A stretch of DNA of 64,000 nt from Brachionus manjavacas (Eukaryota; Rotifera; Eurotatoria; Ploima; Brachionidae): the NCBI GenBank assembly GCA_019054805.1, contig JAHQIY010000001.1, forward strand, positions 8,570,501 to 8,634,500, read 5' to 3'. The notes below the pieces were generated by a model. The model was not told where the DNA came from and did not search any database. It saw only the letters and a program-made list of their open reading frames with translations. Shown piece after piece: positions 24,260-39,077 of the stretch. Both the position numbers and the translations under genes were made by a program. Position 1 is the first letter of the stretch. Each line of letters opens with the position of its first letter.

Positions 24260-24886
24260 ATGAAATTTTTAAGCTTTTTAATTGTAGCAACAAGCATCGC
24301 TCTTATTTCGGCTGATGCTACTTATGATGAAATACTGAGGCATTTAAAAGACCGTGAAGGTTTCAGAACCGTAGGCTATTTCCCAACTCTATCTTCTGGT
24401 GTAACTATTGGTATTGGAATTGATTTAGGACAACAAACAAAAGCTGGCTTACAAGCCAAAGGTATATCCGCCTCTATTGTTTCCAAGGTTGAAAAATACA
24501 TTGGCTATAGATCCAAAGCCCAATTAGATGCGGCTGGTTTAACAGCTTCTAGATTGGTTCTAACTGTGGCCGAAGCTGAAGCTATCTCGAAACCATTTAT
24601 CGATGAAGCTTATAACAAAATATTGCCTTATGCAAAATTTATGGACAATAAGGGAAAAGCTGCCTTGGTTTCTCTTAGACACTGGGCTGGTTCTTTGGGA
24701 TGCTCAAATTGTAAATTAAGTATCAAAGTAAACGGTGTGGATACAAATTATTTATGGAACACAATCAAGACTAAATTCGCTAACAATATGCTGGTAAAAG
24801 CTGCCTTGAGCCAAACTCTTGTTGGAAAAACCGTAGGTTCTGTTTCTTTCAACAGAATCAGCCATGAAATTGCTTATTTGTCATAA
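24260..24886 (+). CDS. Secreted pesticin/T4-type lysozyme, right copy
   Basis: Encodes the same 208 residues as the left copy: signal peptide, E33 in DREGF, T49 and D55 in SGVTIGIGIDLG, CxxC at 148-151. Promoter, coding region and polyadenylation signal are all within the duplicated arm, so both genes should be expressed alike. The two genes are divergent: each points away from the spacer between the arms. Identity of the coding DNA by eye suggests a recent duplication or ongoing gene conversion. Confidence 0.85.
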   Translation: MKFLSFLIVATSIALISADATYDEILRHLKDREGFRTVGYFPTLSSGVTIGIGIDLGQQTKAGLQAKGISASIVSKVEKYIGYRSKAQLDAAGLTASRLVLTVAEAEAISKPFIDEAYNKILPYAKFMDNKGKAALVSLRHWAGSLGCSNCKLSIKVNGVDTNYLWNTIKTKFANNMLVKAALSQTLVGKTVGSVSFNRISHEIAYLS

Positions 24887-24938
24887 AGATTTTATTTAAA
24901 TAATTCAAAGATTTTTTAACTAGCTCTATTTTTTATCA

Positions 24939-24944
24939 ATAAAA
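24939..24944 (+). terminator. Polyadenylation signal of right lysozyme gene
   Basis: AATAAA in TATCAATAAAATTAAA, 53 bases past the stop. Confidence 0.6.
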
Positions 24945-26034
24945 TTAAATTAACTAATATAACAGCATTTTAATTGAAATCGATTATTTCCCGACTAATC
25001 AATACTTGATAGCGTTGAATTAGATATTTTTTTTTTAAATCAATAAAAGTCAAATTTGAGACTTTTATCCTATTTTCTATTTATTTTTTCTAATATTTAT
25101 AATAAACTTTTTCTGTTGTGAGATGATTCCTGAGCCATTGGAATGCCATTTTGTAATATGCCAATTGTATTTTGTTTATGCATTGGTGCAGATATTTTAT
25201 AAAAGTTTTGTATGAATTTTCAGTAAAACGATGTCACTCTTACGAAACTGATCCCTTGGCTCGAAAATATTTTTATTATTTAGAATGGTTATAAGACAAT
25301 TTGCGGTTTAATATTTTATTTAAAAAGTATTAAAAATAAATTTAAAAATAAAAATCCTTAATTTTCTTCATCCGATTTGTCATCAACATACAAAATGTTG
25401 TCATATGATGGAATTTTGAGATTTTCTATTTTATTTCGTTTGTTCTTCGCAATCTTACTTCAAGATCATCGCCCGCTTAGTGCACCTTTAATTAAAAGAG
25501 AGATTAATTTAATTAAATTAAAAAATTACCTTAATTGAAACTAGTGCTTGTTCTTCTTCTTCTGGATGCTTCCCAACTCGATCTTCTCTAACACTCTAGT
25601 CTGAAATCTATTCTTGACTGCAATATAATACTTAAGTATATCTTTTTCCAGCATAGATTGATTATGGGCTTATTTTTAATTTTTAAAATTAATTTGTGTT
25701 CTTTAAAATTCCCTCAATTTAAAAAAATTAATCCATTAATTCAACGTTATTAAATTTAAAATACAGTATTGTGAAGAAGTTAACCAACGCTAAATATTTT
25801 TAGTCTTTACTTTGACTTAAACTGTCATAGAATGAACTTGGATAATGATTTAGATACAATTTTTTTAGTCAAATTTTTTTTTTTTATTTGATAAAAATTA
25901 AAAAAAAAATCTGGATTGAAATGATACTCCATTCGCTTGTTATTCTAATTAGACAAAGACAATCCAAATCATTCATTTTTTTAATTGTGTAAAAATTAAG
26001 AAACAGGCTCAATAAATAATTCAATAATGCTTGA
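24945..26034. other. Right-arm flank beyond the lysozyme gene
   Basis: Mirrors 15927-16842 and 11415-11575, including the unassigned exon-like pieces at 25370-25620. It contains the uninterrupted target sequence that LINE-A1 hit in the other arm. Confidence 0.6.
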
Positions 26035-26059
26035 AATAAATTTTAATATTAATTAAGGA

Positions 26060-26358
26060 ACGAAGAAAAATGAATCAAGATATTTTGAATACCCAACTCC
26101 ATTGTGTAATTGCTGCCTTACTATTTCTTCTTTTTTTCCTGAAACTTGAACTATTTAAACATGTGCCACATGTAACAATCTTTTCCAATTTATGTCTTTT
26201 CAACTTTCATTTTTTTAGCTTATTTACTCTATTTTGATTCTTTTTTTTTTATGTTATTTTATTAACTTTAATTTTATTTTTATTTTATTTTTTTATTTTA
26301 TTTTTAACTTATTCTGAAGGAGCTCTAGCTCGGTACAGAAAACAAATAAATAAATAAA
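26060..26358 (+). mobile_element. LINE-A 3' fragment
   Basis: A 5'-truncated copy starting near GAATCAAGATAT and matching the last residues of ORF2, the 3' UTR and the tail (AGCTCTAGCTCGGTACAG plus AAAT repeats) of LINE-A1, with modest divergence. It lies about 25 bp outside the right arm. Confidence 0.8.
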
Positions 26359-27343
26359 TAATAATGAGAAGACTTTTCCAAAAATGTTCCACATGCTAAT
26401 TCAATGATTGCAACTATCAAACTATCAATCGATGATCATCATTGTCTCTTAATGGAAAATATCTACAGAATCTTCCGAAACTTTGAACCAAATGAGAGTG
26501 TTAAGTTTAAACCACGATGACTGATAAACAAGTGCATGTCTCAAATAGTATTTGCCCTTCATGACAAAAACATTATTTGTAGAAACATGTTATCGGTGTT
26601 GCTTACAGACAATATTTATTTGATGCACTTCCTCAACAAGCTTGTAACATTCCATTAGGCAAACAATGTGGAGCCTGTTGTCCGGGTAAAATGCTTCCAG
26701 CTTTGAATAGAAAATAAGTCTGGAACTTTTTCTAGCTTTAAATTTTATGTAATAGTTATTTTTTTTTTTTTTAATTTTATTTTTTATAATGGCATAAATT
26801 TTTAAAAAATTCTAAGACAAATAAATACATTTATGTGAAATTTTAATTTTTTATGTGACATTTTAGAATATTCTCTCAACTTATTTAAGATTATATTGGA
26901 AGTTAGATCGAATGTCCTAAAATATTTCTTTATCTATTTGAATGCATTTGAAACATTTTTTTTTAGTTTCTTTTGTCTAACTTTCTCAAAAATTTAGAAA
27001 TAATTAATGCTTTTTGTCTAAATTTTTATTTAAATTGAACTTTTTTCTGAAATTGCAAAAAAAAATTATTTTCAGAATAAAAATAAAGTTATTTGTCACT
27101 GGACTTTTTAATTGATTCAGCTATTTTTCTAATAAGTGATTTTTTTTTGAAAACAGCAAATTTATCAAAATAAATTATTAATTTTTTTGGATTTAAAAAA
27201 AAAATATAGAATATTAATGTTAAATTTAATTAATAATACAAATAAAAAAAGATCAAATAATCAGGTTTCAAAAAGCCGTTTTTATTTGTCATTAATAAAA
27301 ATATAAATTTGAAAATATTAATTTTCTATAATTGTACAAGATG
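26359..27343. other. Intergenic with a possible Cys-rich exon
   Basis: At 26587-26719 a 44-codon open stretch ends in TAA and reads QACNIPLGKQCGACCPGKML, preceded by a splice-acceptor-like TTGCTTACAG. It looks like coding sequence of a small Cys-rich protein or a gene remnant. No upstream exon was found. The rest is AT-rich. Confidence 0.3.
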
Positions 27344-31245
<3,902 letters not shown>

Positions 31246-32920
31246 TTTTCTATATCTGAAATTAACAAAATAAATTATCAAAAATAAACTTTTTTATTTA
31301 AAGCTTAAAAATTGGCTGAGTTACTCTTTGAAGGATTTTAGTTCGAATGCTGGTTATCAAAGTTTAACTGGATTTTTGTTAATCTGCATTGGATACTTTA
31401 GAATTATTCCATTATTTAGATTTGACTATAGATGAGTTCAAATTTCAAAGAAAAACTAAATTACTTTGAATTCGATTTAATGTTCATAGTAAAGCTAAAA
31501 TTGCAAAATTAATAAAAAAAAATGTTTATTTAAATTATACACTTGAAATTGTCTTTGATGCAATTTACAAAAAACAATTTTGTTGATTAAATATTTTCAT
31601 GTGTTCTGAATTTTAGTTTAAATTTAATTCAAAGTAGCTTATTAATTTTTTTTTGTAATAAAAAAATATCAAAAAAATCATGCAAATTTTCTAATAAAAG
31701 GTAACAAAATTTATTTTATTTTTTGGCATTGATTTTTTCTAAATATTTTTTATTTTATTTTTATCTAACAATTTAAAAAAACTTTTTGAAAAAATAATTA
31801 TTTTTAATAATTTATTCATAAATAAATAAAATATTAAAAACATCATGTAATTTCTGAAATCTTTAGGCCATTACTATGATTTTCTTATTTTAAAAACATT
31901 TCATCAGATAAATGTTACTCATAACAACACCCAAAATTTTGCCTTACCGAAAATTTTGTAAGGAAGAAGTTTATGATCAAATTCTCATGATCATGCTCAA
32001 AAATTTTCACTAAAAAAAGGTTTTTAAGAATTTTAAAATAAAAAATTAAGTGCAGAGATACATTTTCATGTGTAGAAAACCATGTTAAACCATACCATGG
32101 TATTGTGCATAATTCTGCATGCATGAAATTTTTGAGAAGATTTTCAAAATTAAAAATTCAATTTAACATTGTATGTTTACATTGAAAATTTGCTTTCGCA
32201 GTAAAATTAAAGAGAAAAAATATATTTTTAACTTTTTTTCAGCGATCATTTTTGAGCATTTTTGATCCTTTATTTCAATTTGCCCATTGTAAGTCTTTCA
32301 AACAAGCTTAATTAAATTAGTTTAATGAATTTTAAGGTTTGTTTTAATAATTAACTATTTAAAATAAAAGAGAAATCTTAAATTTTTCACAAATTTTAAT
32401 TTTTTTGGTATCAATTTTTGACATTCAAATCATACAATATTTGAATGCCTGATCAGACGGATTTTAAAATTTGACTAAATATGTTTATTAAAAATATTTT
32501 CTGATAGAAGTTTGCTATCATGCAGATAAATAAATAAATTGAGATTTTGATATAATCTTGAAATATTGAATCTAAAAATAATTTAAAAAAATTACATTTA
32601 GAAAATAAGAAAAATTTAAATTTACTAATCTCATCTCTAAAAAATAAACCAAAGTTTTCTTAGTTTTGAATTTATTTAAGTCCTACAAAAAATTACTCAT
32701 GTAAGGTCGATAAAAATTCAGATAAAAAACTAATATGGTATCGATTAAAAGGGACGCGTTTCATGATTTTTAATTTAAAAACGAATGTAATATAGGAATC
32801 ACAAACAATTTTATTATTTTTTCGTTCTATTTTTTTATTCTTGCAAAAATTATTTAACTTTTTTTTTAACCCTAAAATTTTTATTGTATATTCTTTCAGT
32901 GTTTTATCTCATTATGTGTA
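31246..32920. other. Intergenic upstream of PRPF4B, nothing recognised
   Basis: AT-rich DNA with no convincing coding frame. An acceptor-like TTTCAG just before the PRPF4B ATG could mark a 5' UTR intron or trans-splice site. Confidence 0.4.
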
Positions 32921-33008
32921 ACGAGCTACCATAGGCGACCTCTCATGTAGGACGCCTCCGCAAGCTAGTCTTGCTGTAGCTTTTTTATAATAATAATAAT
33001 AATAATAT
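32921..33008 (+). mobile_element. LINE-B family 3' tail, severely truncated copy
   Basis: GAGCTACCATAGGCGACC, then GGACGCCTCCGCAAGC, TTGCTGTAGC and (TAA)n match the 3' ends at 5615-5685 and 23204-23291. No coding part is attached. Confidence 0.7.
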
Positions 33009-33229
33009 TGTGTTTTATCAAAAATAATATAATATAGAACAAAATTCATAAATATAGCAATTCTAAAAATATTTAATTATAAATATTCATGAAATTGAAG
33101 TAAGGAGTGGTGAAGGTGATATTCAGTCAAGAAAAAGAGATCGACCAATCTGTTAAAAATTAAAAAAAAAATAAAAATAACTTATAAATTATTTTATCTT
33201 TGATTTCTATTTAGCGAGCCCTGGATACT

Positions 33230-33590
33230 TGAAAAGTTGATTGTCGGAGCTTCCAAAAGTAATAAAATGTAATAAAATTTGACCTTACGCTCAATTGGCT
33301 AATAATTTCTATCCTAGTGGATAATGGGGAGGCGCTCATCTCCTTTTCAAGTACCTTTTTGAGCAACGGCTCCGATCAGACACAGAGGCTACTGCATCGA
33401 GTTGATCATCTACACCGCAATTATTACCCAGTCGAAACTGGTTACCCTATTTTTGATGAAAGAGGTTTAAACATTCGCCCCGTATTGCAGAGATATTTTG
33501 AAGATTTTTTTACCCTCAGCGGGTTTTGAACCCTCGATCCTCTGCTTGCATGACTAACACGCAAACGATTCGACTATACGGGATTCTGGT
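33230..33590 (-). mobile_element. tRNA-derived SINE
   Basis: A GC-richer island. On the minus strand it starts near 33585 with a tRNA-like head: an A-box-like TAGTCGAATCGTTTG and a B-box GGTTCAAAACC within GAGGGTTCAAAACCCGC. An unrelated body of about 280 bp follows. The head lacks a closing acceptor stem, so it is not a tRNA gene. A 70-codon frame inside is incidental. Confidence 0.55.
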
Positions 33591-33639
33591 TAAGTAGAAT
33601 GAAATCACTTTTGTACCAGTTAGCTACGTCAGTATCAGT

Positions 33640-33990
33640 TTTAATCTTTTAATGATGAATCAAATAACCGCTAATTCTTCTATCTTCCAATGTTGTCAAC
33701 TCAAGCTTTTTTAGTCTTGATTGATAATCTAGCTGTATATTTGAATAAATAAATTTTATAGCCCTGCGTTGTACACTTTCAAGACTTGAAAAATTTTTGC
33801 GAATAAATGGAATCAAGTTACCGAAGTGAATCACATTAAATTTTTGTTTATTAAAACTCATTAAACATTTTTTCAGCCAGTCCAACAAAGCATCAAGATC
33901 TTGTTGAAGTACTTTTGAGTCTTCAACATCTTATTTAACCGATAAGAGCTTGATATCGTCAGCAAGCAATAAGCTCAGGTTTATTGAAGC
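33640..33990 (-). mobile_element. LINE RT fragment
   Basis: In order on the minus strand: LLADDIKLL (RT catalytic box), LDWLKKCLMSFN, FNVIHFG, then, after a deletion, VQRRAIKFIYS and RLKKLELTTLEDRRISG. This is the standard C-terminal RT order of CR1/Jockey LINEs, internally deleted and stop-containing. Confidence 0.7.
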
Positions 33991-34717
33991 GTTTGTTAGG
34001 TATATAAATGATAAATGACATGGAGCAAGTATTCCAAAATATATCCTATAAAGCGATTTATCACCTCCCAAATGAAACACTCTCAGAAATCTTCTTATTT
34101 TTTCTTGAAAATCAAAAAATTGACACAATCAAAATCAGGTTTAAAAAACTCTTTTTAAGATATGTTAAAAAGTGCTTTCTCTTCAAAAATGAGTTCATTT
34201 TATCACTCATAAAGGACTATGAAGATGTTTTTGTTGAGAGCTCAAGAGATCCTGAAAAAAGTCTCCCTTATCAATTTTTGTCCATGAATTTCCACGTGAG
34301 TGGCCTGCAACAGCCAAATCTTTCAATTTTCTAGAAGTTTCCCTTTCTTAATATTACCATATCAATCTGTATGTTTTTAAAAATATTGTGAACCCAACTT
34401 TGTAATACTCTATATCTGTTTCACTTTCTTTTAATATACGAACGATAGCTAAAGGAGTTTCATTACTCAAAGTCTATTTAAATAATAAATAAACAATTTA
34501 TAAAAAAAAAAAGCATTTTTATGGTTTTAAATAAGAGTATTTTGGTGGATATTTGAAAATTAAAAAAAAAATGATTATTATTTGAAAAAAATTATAATTG
34601 AAATTAACAATAGAACTGTTTGGAACTATGTTCAAATACTTTATTTTTAAAAAATTAATTTCGAAAACATTCAATTTAAAATTTAAACTAAAATTCACAA
34701 AAATTAAAAAATAAAGA
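33991..34717. other. Intergenic, nothing recognised
   Basis: A 108-codon frame at 34008-34334 (plus) begins inside the LINE fragment flank (INDM resembles the RT INDLP motif by chance on the wrong strand) and shows no domain. The rest is AT-rich. Confidence 0.4.
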
Positions 34718-35840
34718 CTATATTTGATAAAAAATACTACTAGATGCTCCATCAGAAGGACTTGAAGTTCCTTTCAAATTATTAGAAATAGTTAGTAAAT
34801 TATTCGAGCAATTTGTTGTTGTATTCACGCAGTTAGGTGTTAAAAACGAAGATGAGAGTGAAGAAGAGGAAGAAATCGAGTCGGGTGAAGGAGTTGAATC
34901 GATCGATTGATGCTGTACAATATTGTTGTTATAAATTTGACTACCATAAATCCAGTTGTTTGCTTCAGCATTTAATTCATTCGAAGAGCTGTTCATTTTG
35001 TCCGATTTGGCCACTTTGGGGCCTGATTTACCTGACTTTATTTTGTCCTTACGAAATTTAGCCCTTCTATTCTGAAACCATACTTGGACTCTGGCCTCAG
35101 ACAAGCCTATTTTCAAAGCTATTTCTTCTCTGGTATACACATCTGGATAATGGGTTTCCTCGAATATTTTTTCCAATTCACGAAATTGTATCGTTGAAAA
35201 AGTCGTTCGTATTCTACGCTGTTTTCGTATCTTGACATCATCACTAGAATAACTGCTTCCTCCAGACGTATACTTCATTGTCGATGAGGCTTGGTCTTCT
35301 CTTTGTACAAGTGGAGGACTTGGCAAACTATTTATACTCCATTTGGCTGATATATTATTTTCATTATAAGCTTGGTTAATGGCTTAATAATGAAAAAAAA
35401 TTAAAAAAATTTTCAACAAATTTAAAAGCATTTTTAATTTTATTTTATTTTTTTAAAACCTGTTAAATTGTTAAAAAATAAAACAAAAAATTACCTGTGC
35501 AAGAAGGAGAATAAACCGGGTTTAAACTGAAATTTTTATAAGTTTGGTTATTGCTTGATTCAAGATCATAATTTGCTTCGAAGGTGGACTCTGGCAATTT
35601 TTGGACCGAGTGAATTTGTGAATTGCTAAAAAAGTCCAAATTTGGACTAAAATGAGTCTGATGCGAAATAGAAAGTGAGTCTTGTTGAATTGGTATTGTG
35701 TGATTTGAGTAATAGTGGTTCGACGATGCAGTCAAGTCAAATTCTATGTTGGAAAAATTCGTAAAATTTTGGTTATGCTCTTCATTTGAATCATTCGCTG
35801 GGTGTAAATTGGATGACAAAAACGAACTTAAATCATTCAT
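34718..35840 (-). CDS. PHOX2: PHOX2-like paired-class homeobox transcription factor
   Basis: Exons 35495..35840 and 34718..35382 (112-bp phase-1 intron) give 336 residues. The homeodomain spans about 170-229. It starts QRRIRTTF, contains [19 protein letters not shown] and ends [17 protein letters not shown], with Gln at homeodomain position 50. Among paired-class families the agreement is best with PHOX2, with differences in helix 1 ([13 protein letters not shown]). Flanks are low-complexity Ser/Asn-rich; no OAR or octapeptide was seen. PHOX2 proteins specify visceral and motor neurons in animals, so a neural role is likely. An additional 5' exon is possible because an acceptor-like TTTAG lies before the ATG. 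Another aristaless-related family is the alternative. Confidence 0.82.
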
Positions 35841-37682
35841 AATCAAATTATCTAAATTAAAAAAAAATTAACAACAGGCAAAACTTATCGTGGGTTCTCA
35901 GACCTTAATTAAAAATAATTTAATTTGAAAAAAAATTTCTAATTTAAATAAAATAGTTAATTTAATTCGAAAGACCAAAAATTGGATTTAAATTCAGGTA
36001 TCTGGTAACAAGACAAGTGCTATTTAGACCATTTATTTTGTTGGCAAATTTTTTAGCTCAATTTTGTGACTCTTTTTTTTTGTCGAAATTTAATTCGATT
36101 TTAAATTTTTTTCTCTAGTAGCAAAGCGCAACTTCAACAAAGCCAAAATCAAATCTAATCAAATTAATGGACTCTAATTTGATTAAGTTTGTCTGTGCGT
36201 TTGGCCGAAGTTATTTCTTCCAACTCGACTAATTTAATTTTAAATAGATGTACGTAGCCTGAAAAAAATTGTTTACTTTGAGCTCTCAATTAGCTGGTAA
36301 ACGGCATTCAAATTGGAATGTAAACAATCGAAGCGAACAAACTAAAGATGAAATTAAATTTCCTATAATTACAATTTGCGGATTTTTATTTTGGTCCTTT
36401 AGTCTCTTTTCTAGTGAATATCACTTTATAATTTGATTATAACAAGTGAACAATTCTGTTTGAAATCGATTCTTCGAGTGATCAAAATTTTAGCTAGAAC
36501 AACTTTTTTTTATATTATTTTGTGATAAGCCAAGATTACGTCAACACACTTTTCTTGGACTTATTGATTCTAATTTTGATGACAGTCTTTTAATTAGATT
36601 AAGGTATTGCATTCGGTTATCTAAGTAACTGTTCTAAGATAATCGGTGATTGTACCTCAATATGATCAGGTTATAATTTCACGTTTTCAGGTCGAATGAT
36701 CAAAATCGTGTGAATTCATTTTTTAGATGATTTAAGCAAAAATAGTCAAGGAACCATTGCTAGATCATTTAGCTTTTTATTTTGGACAGACAAAACTTTA
36801 ATTTGTTCAAACTTTTTTAATAAATTTCGAATTTTTATTTTATTTTAAATTCTAACAATATGGCATAGTTTTTTTCTGTAAGTTATCGGATTCTGGTAAT
36901 CAGAGGTTTTAGTTTTTTAATATACTCTATGTTCTTGACCAGTACTCTAAGAGCTAACTTTGAGTTCACTCTAAATGGCTTTGATCCTATCAAAACCGGA
37001 GATGTTCAGCAGTCAATTTACTGACTTGATTTTGAAAAGACTTTAAAATTACTTTTTTTTTAATTTTGCTCAAGTCTGAACCATGTTAAAAATTTTTTTT
37101 TAATTATTCTAAAATCCTGGTTTTAATTTAAAATATGCTTGAACCACTCATTTTTCATTAGTGTGTAATATTTTTTTATTAAATTCTGAAAATTAATTAT
37201 AAAATAAAATTAAAAAATTATTGAAATTTTAAATGAAATGAAATTGAAATTTTTGAAAATGTTTACTCTATCTATTTAAAATTAAATCTTGATAAATTTG
37301 ATTATTTTTTTAAGTTTCTTCAATTGAAGATCCATTGTTCAAATAAGCATAATCCATCAATCTGATATTATTTAAATATGTTCTGATAATGTTTTAAAAT
37401 ATATAATAAGTAAAACGTTTTTCAAAACTTTCTAAATTACTCAAAAGGTACTAATTTAGCTTTTTTTCAAATTTTTTAAAATTAATTTAATTTCAACAAA
37501 GTTCGCCTCACTCTCATGATTTAAAAATTATACAGCTTCTGAAACTTTTGAAATATTGATCTAAAAAGTGGATGTCCCAAAAAAAATTTTCTTATTTTTC
37601 TGTTATATTTCGAATAAAAAAAAAATTAGATTTTTATAGACAGACATTTATTGTTCAATTTTGGACTAATAATTCAAAATTT
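35841..37682. other. Upstream region of the homeobox gene
   Basis: No coding frame recognised. The proximal 350 bp hold a pair of homeodomain sites, annotated separately; the remainder is AT-rich with many TAAT cores, as expected from composition. Confidence 0.4.
36156..36185. promoter_or_regulatory. Two inverted P3-type homeodomain sites upstream of PHOX2-like gene
   Basis: TAATCAAATTA (36156-36166) and its reverse complement TAATTTGATTA (36175-36185) lie 8 bp apart, about 316-345 bp upstream of the start codon. TAATYNAATTA is the palindromic site bound by paired-class dimers including PHOX2. Autoregulation is a hypothesis; such AT-only words also arise by chance here. Confidence 0.4.
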
Positions 37683-37725
37683 GAAAAAAGCAGAACCAGA
37701 AAGTTATACTGGTTCTGCTTTTTTC
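37683..37725. other. Perfect 17-bp inverted repeat (hairpin)
   Basis: GAAAAAAGCAGAACCAG and CTGGTTCTGCTTTTTTC flank a 9-base loop. The arms are perfect and GC-richer than the surroundings. It could form an RNA hairpin or be the end of a small element; function unknown. Confidence 0.5.
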
Positions 37726-37859
37726 ATGTATCATTTGAGTTTATTGGGAATACATCGAATGAGATCCAAAAATGCAAAATGGATGAAATTTGTTTTCAAA
37801 AAGTTCTGTTGCAATTTTTATGCAAGACAAAGATATCATTATCATATTATATTAAGTAG

Positions 37860-38410
37860 CAGTAGTAGTAGTAGTAATGTTAATTGCTACTCTAGTGCGT
37901 GAAGTCTGGTTAATTGCTACTCTAGTGCGTGAAGTCTGAGTCGCTTCAGACTTTAAGCAATAATATTATTTTATAATCTTTTGTCAATACAAGCATTAAA
38001 GACATTAACGATTTTAGATTGAATAATTTCATCGGTTAATTGATTCCATTGATTGAGTTTTCGATTCGTAAAAAGTTGGATCTTTGTGCACAATTTTTGA
38101 TTAGTTCTTTTCTGAGCCTGTGAGAGTTTCCTCAAATATTTCTTGCTGGACCGTTTGACTTAATGAAAAAGTTCGGGTTAAGGGTCTATGATAATTTACC
38201 TCTTCATTATGGTGGTGAATTTTGTACATTTAGATGAGATCGCCGCGAACTCTTCTCGTACTGAGTGTTGTCAATTTCAGTTTTTCTAAAAGAATAGAAT
38301 AATCTAAGTCTCCTAGACCATTAATTTTTCTGGCAACTTTTCGTTGCACCCGTTCTAATAAGTCTACGTCTTTTTTGAGGTATGGCTTCCAGACGGAGGC
38401 AATTAAAAAT
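37860..38410 (-). mobile_element. CR1-like LINE 3' fragment
   Basis: The minus strand gives SVWKPYLKKDVDLLERVQRK, then LSTRRVRGDLI, the usual C-terminal RT end, followed by a decayed segment. The tail is an (ACT)n triplet repeat at 37860-37875. Next to it, a 30-bp unit is tandemly doubled (37879-37908 and 37909-37938, TTAATTGCTACTCTAGTGCG). Confidence 0.65.
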
Positions 38411-38725
38411 AGAATGTTTTTCAGGTGAAATGTAATTTAAAGATTTTTTGTTAATTTTAGTCAAGATATTTGCATGTAACCATAATATACTTTAGCAAAT
38501 TTATGATCTAAGGAAAAAATGTCTTCAAAAAATCTGAATTTCTATGTTTTTCGCAAATGCAGTATACGAATTTGGATTTTTTTGCATTTTCTGTAGATTA
38601 TGATAAATGGCTTTGGTAAAATTTTTTTGATTGAAAATGGAATCAGGAAAAGTTGGAAAGGTGTTTAAAATTTAAATTAATGACTATAAGTTAAAAAATT
38701 TATTCTTAATAGATTCAATAATAAG

Positions 38726-39077
38726 TTAGCATTTTGACGTTCAACATTTGATGCTCAAAATGATCAAGCCAAGGTTTAATTATGAACTAAATTTTTATTT
38801 CTCAAAAGAATTAGCGCAGAGGTACATTTTGGATTAAACATACTTATTTGAATCTAAAAGTGAAGCCTACATAAGTCTGCAAATAACTCTCTTAAAATTA
38901 TATCATTTAAATGTGCATTTTGATATTGCAGAATCTTTTTTTATATTTTAATATTATGTTGAATTGAAAAATGTACCTCTGCGCTTCTATTTTAAATAAT
39001 TACAATTTATTTAGTAATAAAAAATTGATTTGATCATTTTTAGCATCAAAAATTGATCATAAACTTCAAAATGCCAA
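38726..39077. mobile_element. MITE with about 120-bp inverted ends, solo copy
   Basis: The left end (TTAGCATTTTGACG, then GATGCTCAAAATGATCAA, then GCAGAGGTACATTTT) is repeated inverted at the right end (AAAATGTACCTCTGC, then CAAAATGCCAA). A related, larger copy at 48340-49335 carries a nested insertion. Non-coding. Confidence 0.6.

Larger units (their letters stand above)
21484..26034 (-). repeat. Right arm of the 4.55-kb inverted duplication
   Basis: Reverse complement of the left arm from CTCCTCATATAATCTCC (21484) to about 26034. It contains the RT part of LINE-B, the half-site cluster, the lysozyme gene and its downstream flank. It preserves the empty LINE-A target at 25855-25880. The inner boundary is sharp; the outer one ends near GCTTGAAATA with a 12-bp indel beside it. 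Confidence 0.9.

Noticed and set aside
11415-26034. Palindrome as a pure assembly artefact
   Set aside because: The arms differ by a 4.3-kb insertion, indels and a mismatch cluster, which a simple duplicated contig would not show; long-read confirmation is still the decisive test.
33505-33585. tRNA gene on the minus strand
   Set aside because: A and B boxes are present but the acceptor stem does not pair and the anticodon stem is poor; better explained as a SINE head.
34008-34334. 108-codon plus-strand frame
   Set aside because: Partly antisense to a LINE fragment and without recognisable domains; probably chance in AT-rich DNA.
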